Shown piece by piece: positions 55,377-60,564 of a DNA stretch of 60,564 nt (the stretch's first letter is position 1; each line of letters opens with the position of its first letter). Source of the DNA: Nocardioides sp. GY 10127. GTDB taxonomy: Bacteria > Actinomycetota > Actinomycetes > Propionibacteriales > Nocardioidaceae. The translations under genes were made by a program, and so were the position numbers. The notes under the pieces are model-generated. The model did not search any database. It was given only the letters and a program-made list of their open reading frames with translations, and was not told the origin of the DNA. The stretch covers positions 1-60,564 of the forward strand of contig NZ_STGL01000011.1 in NCBI RefSeq assembly GCF_004919085.1. Direction: 5' to 3'.

Positions 55377-56273
55377 TCAGCGGGCCGGGTCGTCCAGGAC
55401 GTCGCGCCACGAGTGCTGCGGGTCGAAGCCGACCAGCCGGCGCGCCTTGTCGATGGAGTAGAACGTCTCGTCGCGGCCCATCTCGCGCCGCACCTCGACG
55501 CCCGCGTAGAACCGCTCGCGCACCTCGTCGGTGGTGGCCGCCACCGACATGTCCGCGTTGGCGACGTTGAACACCTCGTACCCGAGCCCGTCGGTCTCCA
55601 GGCACCGCTGGACCATCTGCCCGAGGTCGCGCACGTCGATGTAGGCGAAGAGGTTGCGCCGGCGCAGCGCCGGGTCCTCGAGGAACGGCGGGAACATCTC
55701 GGCGTACTCGTGCGGCTCGATCACGTTGTTGATCCGCAGGCCGTAGACGTCCGCGCCGGTGCGGGCCTGGAAGGAGCGGGCCACGGCTTCGCCGGCCACC
55801 TTGGACATGGCGTAGGAGTCCTCGGGCACCGTCGGGTGCTCCTCGTCGACCGGCACGTAGAGCGGGCGCCGCTCCCCCTGCGCGAAGCAGAGGCCGTACG
55901 TGGTCTCGGAGGAGGCGAACACGACCTTGGGGATGCCGAGCCGGGTGGCGGCCTCCAGCACGTGGTAGGTGCTGAGGATGTTGGCCTCGAAGGTGGCGGC
56001 GTCGGGGCGCAGCAGGATGCGCGGGATGGCCGCGAAGTGGACGACGGCGTCGTACCGCGGCACCTCGGGGAGGTCGAGCTCGGCCATCGTCGCCAGGCCG
56101 GCCATCGCCGAGTAGGTCTCCCCCGCGTCGGCCAGGTCGACGCGGAGGTCGGCGACGTCCGGGTGCCCCAGGCCCACCAGGTCCGCGTTGGTCACCTGGT
56201 GCCCCAGGCCCGCCAGGAACGGAGCCACGTGTCGGCCTGCCTTGCCGCTGCCGCCGGTGAAGAAGATGCGCAT
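55377..56273 (-). CDS. NAD-dependent epimerase/dehydratase family protein
   Basis: 298 aa extended SDR. Cofactor loop FFTGGSGKAGRHVAPFL (TGGxGxxG), the AAIPRILLRPD strand, the catalytic triad region FASSETTYGL and SYAMSK (YxxxK), and RINNVIEP. ATG 56273. Sugar-nucleotide epimerase/dehydratase or simple oxidoreductase cannot be separated by motif. It is alone between a convergent inverted repeat and a membrane protein gene 119 bp upstream. Confidence 0.9.
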   Translation of the reverse strand: MRIFFTGGSGKAGRHVAPFLAGLGHQVTNADLVGLGHPDVADLRVDLADAGETYSAMAGLATMAELDLPEVPRYDAVVHFAAIPRILLRPDAATFEANILSTYHVLEAATRLGIPKVVFASSETTYGLCFAQGERRPLYVPVDEEHPTVPEDSYAMSKVAGEAVARSFQARTGADVYGLRINNVIEPHEYAEMFPPFLEDPALRRRNLFAYIDVRDLGQMVQRCLETDGLGYEVFNVANADMSVAATTDEVRERFYAGVEVRREMGRDETFYSIDKARRLVGFDPQHSWRDVLDDPAR

Positions 56274-56392
56274 CGTCGTCCGCCCGCGGGCGGCCACCAC
56301 CTCTCGTCAGGTGCCCGCGGACGCTCCGGGGCAGGGTGCAGTCTGCCGACCCGGTCGGGCCGGCGGAACCACCCGGGAGACCGGGTCGGGCG

Positions 56393-56836
56393 TCAGACGC
56401 TCGCGGGCTCGGCGGCGGGGGCTGCGGGAGCGGGACGCTGGAGGACCGCCAGCACGACGACCAGGAGGCCGGCGACGAGGACGCCGAGCTCGACCAGCGG
56501 CACGGCGGTCGGGGGTTCCAAGGCGAGGGCCGCGGTGGCACCGACCACGAGGACGGCGCCGACGACCGCCCACCGGTTGGCCACCCGGACCGGGCGGTCA
56601 CCGCCGCGGGTCGCGACCAGGCGCACGCCCACCGCGCCGACCGCCGCGAGGGGCGAGCACCTCAGGAGCACGCTCTCGAGCACGTCCAGCCACCCGGGCG
56701 ACGACGCGGCACCGGCGGCGACGACGACGAGGCCGGCCAGCGCGGCGAGCGCGATCGGGGCCACGAGCAGCACGACCGCGGCGACGGCGAGGGCTCGGGA
56801 CGTCGCGAGCAGGCGTGGGGTGGTGGACGTCGGCAT
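56393..56836 (-). CDS. Hypothetical membrane protein, about four helices
   Basis: 147 aa, unrecognised. Hydrophobic segments: ALAVAAVVLLVAPIALAALA, LLRCSPLAAVGAVGVRLV, WAVVGAVLVVGATAALAL and LVELGVLVAGLLVVVLAVL, then a Pro/Ala-rich tail. ATG 56836 has AGGAGG at good spacing, which supports it as a real gene. Divergent from the GH26-like gene across 230 bp. Confidence 0.75.
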   Translation of the reverse strand: MPTSTTPRLLATSRALAVAAVVLLVAPIALAALAGLVVVAAGAASSPGWLDVLESVLLRCSPLAAVGAVGVRLVATRGGDRPVRVANRWAVVGAVLVVGATAALALEPPTAVPLVELGVLVAGLLVVVLAVLQRPAPAAPAAEPASV

Positions 56837-57066
56837 GGCGCCTCCTGGCTCCCGGCCACGGACGCGACCGTGCGCGACAGCATGCCTCCCCACCCTCCGT
56901 CCCGCCACCGGGAGCGCCGTGGAACGAACGGGCGGCCGCGTACCCACTACTGCGTAGATCCGGGCACCCAGGCGCCGAATTCGGTCTCCCGACAAGCGTC
57001 TGCGGCGGATCTTCGGCACGCTGGATGCTCGTCTCAGCGCCCAACGACGCCCGAGGAGAGCTGCGC

Positions 57067-58800
57067 GTGCAGGAGAGCCACACGGGATCGGCCACCACCG
57101 ACCTCCGCGACCCGTCCGACCCCGCAGCGGTCCGCCGCTCACCCCGACCCTCCCGGCTGCGGCCGGCACTTGCCGCGGCCGTCGCGGGCGCGACCTGCCT
57201 GGGCACGCTGCTGCTGGCGCCGGCCCCTGCGGTGTCCGCCGCCGACCCGACGAGCAGCCCGTCCGCGAGCTCGTCGGCCTCCAGGTCGGCCTCCGTCGCC
57301 GCGAGCACGCTGGACGACGCCGCGGTCTTCCCGGCGCTCCACACCTTCGCGCCCGGCGGCGACTTCGAGGACGGCCTGGGCGCCTTCGACTGGTGGGGCA
57401 CCAGCCAGGTCGCCGCCACCACCGAGTCGGGCAAGCTCGAGCAGGGCCTCCACCTGCGGACGACCTCGACAACCGCGTCCTCGTCGGCTCCGGTGACCCT
57501 CACCGCCCAGACCACCCCGGCCCTCGGCGACCGCCCGGCCTCACTCAGCGCGGCCGAGCTCGCCGCCGACGCCCAGCTGCCGCTCGGCGTCCGGCACACC
57601 TCGGCCATCTGGGTCCGCTCCGACGACCCGTGGGTCCAGGTGCAGCTGAGCATCCTCGAGGTGGACCCGAGCAGCGGGCGCGTGGTGAGCCGCGCGGACT
57701 CCCCGGTGACCGTGCCCGCCACGCACTGGACCCGCGTCGGCGTCTCCACGAAGGGCACCGTCGCCGGGTCGCGCTGGCGGCTGCGGTGGACCGTCACCTT
57801 CGTCCGGCCGGGCGCCGCCCTCGACGTCGACAACCTGCGGCTCCACCACCCGGAGGCGCCGCTCGGCGAGTCCGTCGCCGCGGACGACCCCTCCACCAGC
57901 ACGTCGACGGACACCTCCTCCGACGTGGCCGCCGGCCGCGTCCTCACCAACGGCTGCGGCTACTCCGAGCTGGGCATCCCGGACTGCGGCGCCTACGTGG
58001 GCGCCGCTTACGGCTCGAACACCGACCCCTCCGCCCTCGAGGCCCAGCTCGGCGGTCAGCTCGGCGTCCGCCGGACGTTCTGGCAGGCCAGCCAGGTCTC
58101 CTCGGCCGTCGCGGTGGCCAAGCAGGACGTCGCGGCGGGACGCATCCCGTGGATCAGCTTCAAGCTGCCCTACTCCTGGTCGGAGATGGCGGCGGGCAAG
58201 GGCGACGCCTGGGCGAAGGACCTCGTGGCGAAGCTCGACGCCCTCGACGGACCCGTGTGGCTGGCCTTCCACCACGAGCCGGAGACCGACGGGGTCATGG
58301 CGCAGTGGACGGCCATGCAGGAGCGGCTCGCGCCGATCGTCCACACCTCCGACAACGTGGCGTTCAGCGTGATCCTCACCGGCTGGCACGAGGTCTACCT
58401 GGACGAGTACGACCTGGACACCATCTGGCCCGACGTCCGCGTCGACGTGGCCGGCTTCGACATCTACGACTGGTGGGGCGTGCGGCAGTCCTCCGGCCGG
58501 GTCTCCTACGAGCACCTGGACCTGGAGGGCGACTACTTCGAGCCGCTCGGGGAGTGGATGGACGCGCACGGCATCGCCTGGGGCCTGGCGGAGTCGGGGC
58601 ACACGGCCTCAGCGGACGCCGACGAGAGCGGCTGGATCGAGAACGCCTACCAGGACCTCGTGGACGCCGGCGGCATCGCCTACGCCTACTTCGACACCCC
58701 GTACACGGGCACCTCGGCCACCTACAGCCTCTCGACGGGCTCGATGCGGGCGGACTTCGCCCGCGCGTGGGCCCGCTCGACGCGGATCGCCCTCGACTAG
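57067..58800 (+). CDS. Secreted GH26-like glycoside hydrolase
   Basis: 577 aa. The signal peptide (RLRPALAAAVAGATCLGTLLLAPAPAVSAADP) is followed by a Ser-rich linker, a beta-sandwich region of about 200 residues (GGDFEDGLGAFDWWGTSQV ... DVDNLRLHHPEA) like a carbohydrate-binding module, and a C-terminal barrel. The barrel has AFHHEPETDG (acid/base Glu) and GLAESGHTA (nucleophile Glu), matching the GH26 mannanase layout. GTG 57067 has AGGAG upstream; ATG 57025 is an alternative. Likely cell-surface or extracellular beta-mannan/xylan or self-exopolysaccharide hydrolase. CTAC-TGC-GTAG at 56949-56959 is the only upstream repeat seen. Confidence 0.82.
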   Translation: MQESHTGSATTDLRDPSDPAAVRRSPRPSRLRPALAAAVAGATCLGTLLLAPAPAVSAADPTSSPSASSSASRSASVAASTLDDAAVFPALHTFAPGGDFEDGLGAFDWWGTSQVAATTESGKLEQGLHLRTTSTTASSSAPVTLTAQTTPALGDRPASLSAAELAADAQLPLGVRHTSAIWVRSDDPWVQVQLSILEVDPSSGRVVSRADSPVTVPATHWTRVGVSTKGTVAGSRWRLRWTVTFVRPGAALDVDNLRLHHPEAPLGESVAADDPSTSTSTDTSSDVAAGRVLTNGCGYSELGIPDCGAYVGAAYGSNTDPSALEAQLGGQLGVRRTFWQASQVSSAVAVAKQDVAAGRIPWISFKLPYSWSEMAAGKGDAWAKDLVAKLDALDGPVWLAFHHEPETDGVMAQWTAMQERLAPIVHTSDNVAFSVILTGWHEVYLDEYDLDTIWPDVRVDVAGFDIYDWWGVRQSSGRVSYEHLDLEGDYFEPLGEWMDAHGIAWGLAESGHTASADADESGWIENAYQDLVDAGGIAYAYFDTPYTGTSATYSLSTGSMRADFARAWARSTRIALD

Positions 58801-58836
58801 CCGCGGGACCAGCCGCGGGACCAGCCGCGGGACCAG
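58801..58836. repeat. Three tandem CCGCGGGACCAG units
   Basis: A 12-bp unit, itself holding CCGCGG, repeats three times exactly between the convergent GH26-like and TetR genes, starting directly after the stop codon. Confidence 0.85.
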
Positions 58837-58845
58837 CGGGCTCCG

Positions 58846-59571
58846 CTACTGCCGGTCCAGCTGGGCCTGCAGGCCGCTGACCATGACGCGCACGGCGAAC
58901 TCGAAGCTGTCGTCGAGCGGATTGCTCTGCCCGGACATCCACCGCATCATGAACGCCCGGTTGCGCAGGTCGTCCACGTGGACGGCCAGCGTCGGCGCCT
59001 CGGCGGGGTCGACCCGCTCCAGCCGGCTGCGGAGGTCCTGCCGCCAGGCGTCCTCGTCGGCGGCGGGCTCGGCCGCCAGCTCGGTGAAGATCCAGCCGAA
59101 CACGAACCCGATCACGCTGTTGTAGGCGCCGCGCAGCGCCGCGCCGGTGAACCCGGCGCCGGCCAGCGCGGCCAGCAGCTGCTCCGAGAGCGTGAACGCC
59201 CCGGTGGCCACCCGCAGGCGGGCCGCCATCACCGGGACGACGTTGGGGTGGGCGTGCAGGACGGCGCGCAGCTGGGCCGAGAAGACCTCGAGCCACTCGA
59301 CCCAGTCGACGTCCGGAGAGGGCATGACCATCTCGTCGAGCACGGCGTCGGAGACCGCCACGAGCAGCTGCTCCTTGGTGTTCACGTGGTGCTGCACCGC
59401 CGTCGGGTAGACGCCCAGCTCGGCGGCCACCCGGCGCATGCTCAGCGCCCGGTCCCCCTCGGTGTCGATCACCCGGAGGGCGGCCCGCACGACGTCCGCC
59501 TGGCCCAGCGCGGGCTGGTCGCTCCGCGGCCGTCCGCGAGGTCGGGACCCTGCACCCCTTGCGTCGCTCAT
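58846..59571 (-). CDS. TetR family regulator
   Basis: 241 aa. Basic Gly/Arg-rich start, then HTH LSMRRVAAELGVYPTAVQHHV and a helical ligand domain of the TetR_C type. ATG 59571 is preferred over ATG 59586 because TACGGT on the minus strand ends 6 nt before it (leaderless), and a TGTAC-ACC-GTACA operator overlaps that box. Divergent from a class II aldolase, which it likely co-regulates. Confidence 0.92.
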   Translation of the reverse strand: MSDARGAGSRPRGRPRSDQPALGQADVVRAALRVIDTEGDRALSMRRVAAELGVYPTAVQHHVNTKEQLLVAVSDAVLDEMVMPSPDVDWVEWLEVFSAQLRAVLHAHPNVVPVMAARLRVATGAFTLSEQLLAALAGAGFTGAALRGAYNSVIGFVFGWIFTELAAEPAADEDAWRQDLRSRLERVDPAEAPTLAVHVDDLRNRAFMMRWMSGQSNPLDDSFEFAVRVMVSGLQAQLDRQ

Positions 59572-59572
59572 T

Positions 59573-59585
59573 TGTACACCGTACA
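59573..59585. promoter_or_regulatory. TetR operator overlapping its own -10 box
   Basis: TGTAC (59573-59577), ACC, GTACA (59581-59585). The minus-strand -10 box TACGGT (59583 to 59578) lies within it, ending 6 nt before ATG 59571. The AT-rich gap to 59628 should also hold the aldolase promoter. Confidence 0.65.
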
Positions 59586-59628
59586 TTAATCACGATTATT
59601 GGCCCGTGGACAATTAAAGGGGAACCAC

Positions 59629-60369
59629 ATGCGTCATCTTCAGCAGCGGATCGAGCTCGCCGCCGGCCTGCGTTGGGCGGCCCGCCTCGGCATGCAGGAG
59701 GGGGTCGACAACCACTTCACGCTGGCCGTGCCGGACGACTCCGGCGAGATGTCCGGCGAGCACTTCCTGGCCAACCCGCTGGGCCTGCACTGGTCGGAGA
59801 TCACCGCCTCGTCGCTGATCCTCACCGACTCGGCCGGCACCATCCTCGAGGGCGAGGGCGAGGTGGAGGCCACCGCGTTCCACATCCACGCGCCGCTCCA
59901 CCTGCGCCACCCGGAGCAGCCCGCCGTCTTCCACACCCACATGCCCCACATGACGGCGATCGCGGCCATCGAGGGCGGCCGGCTGGAGATGTGCCAGCAG
60001 AACGCGTTCATGTTCTGGGAGAACATCGTCTACGACGAGCAGTACAACGGCCTGGCCCTCGAGCCCGCCGAGGGTGCCCGCATCGCCGAGGCCGCGACCG
60101 GCGTCTCCGCCGTCATCCTCGCCGGCCACGGCGGCGTCACCCTGGGCTCGACCGTCTCCGAGGCGTTCGGCTACATGTACTACCTCGAGCAGGCGTGCCG
60201 CACGCAGATGCTGGCCCAGGCCACGGGCCTGCCGCTGCGCCAGTTCACGGCCGAGCAGTGCGCCGCCTTCGTCTCCCAGTGGAAGACCGCCCTGCCGGAG
60301 ACCGCGGAGCTCTACTTTCAGTACGCGCTGCGCACGCTGCACCGGGAGGAGCCGGAGTTCGCCTCCTGA
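59629..60369 (+). CDS. Class II aldolase/adducin family protein
   Basis: 246 aa zinc-dependent aldolase fold. Metal-binding His in FHTHMPHMTAIA and later AGHGGVTLGS; an ASSLILTDSAG strand precedes them. Relatives include fuculose-phosphate aldolase, ribulose-5-phosphate epimerase and decarboxylases; aldolase activity is not guaranteed. ATG 59629 with AAAGGGGA upstream. Divergent from TetR and followed by a perfect 14-bp hairpin, so it is monocistronic. Confidence 0.92.
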   Translation: MRHLQQRIELAAGLRWAARLGMQEGVDNHFTLAVPDDSGEMSGEHFLANPLGLHWSEITASSLILTDSAGTILEGEGEVEATAFHIHAPLHLRHPEQPAVFHTHMPHMTAIAAIEGGRLEMCQQNAFMFWENIVYDEQYNGLALEPAEGARIAEAATGVSAVILAGHGGVTLGSTVSEAFGYMYYLEQACRTQMLAQATGLPLRQFTAEQCAAFVSQWKTALPETAELYFQYALRTLHREEPEFAS

Positions 60370-60382
60370 GGCTCTCGACGCC

Positions 60383-60414
60383 GTGAGGTGCCCGGCGCGT
60401 GCCGGGCACCTCAC
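60383..60414. terminator. Terminator after the class II aldolase gene
   Basis: GTGAGGTGCCCGGC (60383-60396), loop GCGT, GCCGGGCACCTCAC (60401-60414), a perfect 14-bp stem starting 13 bp after the stop. Confidence 0.85.
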
Positions 60415-60485
60415 AGCGCACGCACGGATTGGGCGGGGGACGCGTCGGGTAGGACGCGGGTGAGCGATCACCGAGGAAGGGCCCC

Positions 60486-60564
60486 ATGACGCACCCCAGC
60501 GCGACCACCGAGAAGTCCGACTCACTCCTGCGTACCGCCAGGCACCTCGAGCGGGGTGTCCACG
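60486..60564 (+). CDS. Start of an unidentified gene (cut by window edge)
   Basis: ATG 60486 with GAGGAAGGG 5-8 nt upstream opens a frame to the edge: MTHPSATTEKSDSLLRTARH, then LERGVH. Only 26 residues are visible, too few to assign a family. It follows a strong terminator, so it has its own promoter. Confidence 0.5.
   Translation, partial: MTHPSATTEKSDSLLRTARHLERGVH

Overview
The window is about 60.6 kb of very GC-rich DNA (third codon positions almost all G or C, frequent GTG starts, start/stop overlaps of the GTGA or ATGA type). Gene content and order (moaB/mog-moaC-moeA-galU, then a formyltetrahydrofolate cyclo-ligase, fmdB, a SAF protein and mscL, plus an LCP cell-wall enzyme and single-chain pntA/pntB) point to a free-living actinomycete. 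The genus cannot be fixed from sequence alone. I saw no transposase, integrase, phage gene, tRNA, rRNA or cas gene. Several genes have a TANNNT -10 box ending 6-7 nt before the start codon, so leaderless mRNAs appear common.

Layout. 1-10.2 kb: molybdenum cofactor genes, UDP-glucose synthesis, a folate enzyme, a membrane-anchored penicillin acylase homologue, FmdB, a SAF protein and MscL. 10.3-18 kb: a small conserved protein, an LCP enzyme, an orphan DNA adenine methylase homologue, a cupin, the proton-translocating transhydrogenase PntAB and a small-molecule methyltransferase. 18-20.2 kb: a GntR regulator overlapping an MFS exporter. 20.2-29.8 kb: a sugar locus (LacI regulator, two permeases, binding lipoprotein, GH36 alpha-galactosidase, secreted clan GH-A hydrolase) with matching 12-bp palindromic operators before both hydrolase transcription units. 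30.2-35.5 kb: a nucleoside hydrolase homologue facing an overlapping Rieske oxygenase, amidohydrolase and flavin monooxygenase operon. 35.5-38 kb: an ArsR sensor and a P1B-4 metal ATPase. 38-54.7 kb: three phytanoyl-CoA-type dioxygenases, a degenerate SDR, a complete peptide-type ABC importer, a TetR regulator, a copper amine oxidase with a Met-rich membrane protein, a dinucleotide-binding oxidoreductase, a second TetR, an imine-reductase-like enzyme and an APC permease. 55-60.6 kb: a small membrane protein, an epimerase, another membrane protein, a secreted GH26-like hydrolase, a TetR regulator facing a class II aldolase, and the start of one more gene.

The most coherent uncharacterised unit is the 38-54.7 kb block. 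Two import systems, three 2-oxoglutarate dioxygenases, an amine oxidase and an imine-reductase-like enzyme suggest uptake and stepwise oxidation of an unknown amine or N-substituted compound. That is inference from families and proximity only.

The non-coding DNA is unusually structured. There is a degenerate array of palindromes (5.05-5.6 kb), a 72-bp-period array of hairpin units that looks like CRISPR but is not (29.87-30.21 kb), two hairpins with 24-25-bp stems at convergent gene ends (47.2 and 55.3 kb), strong hairpins between binding-protein and downstream genes of both importers, a CIRCE-like site before fmdB, and an overlapping back-to-back promoter between galU and the folate gene in which each strand seems to give a leaderless mRNA.
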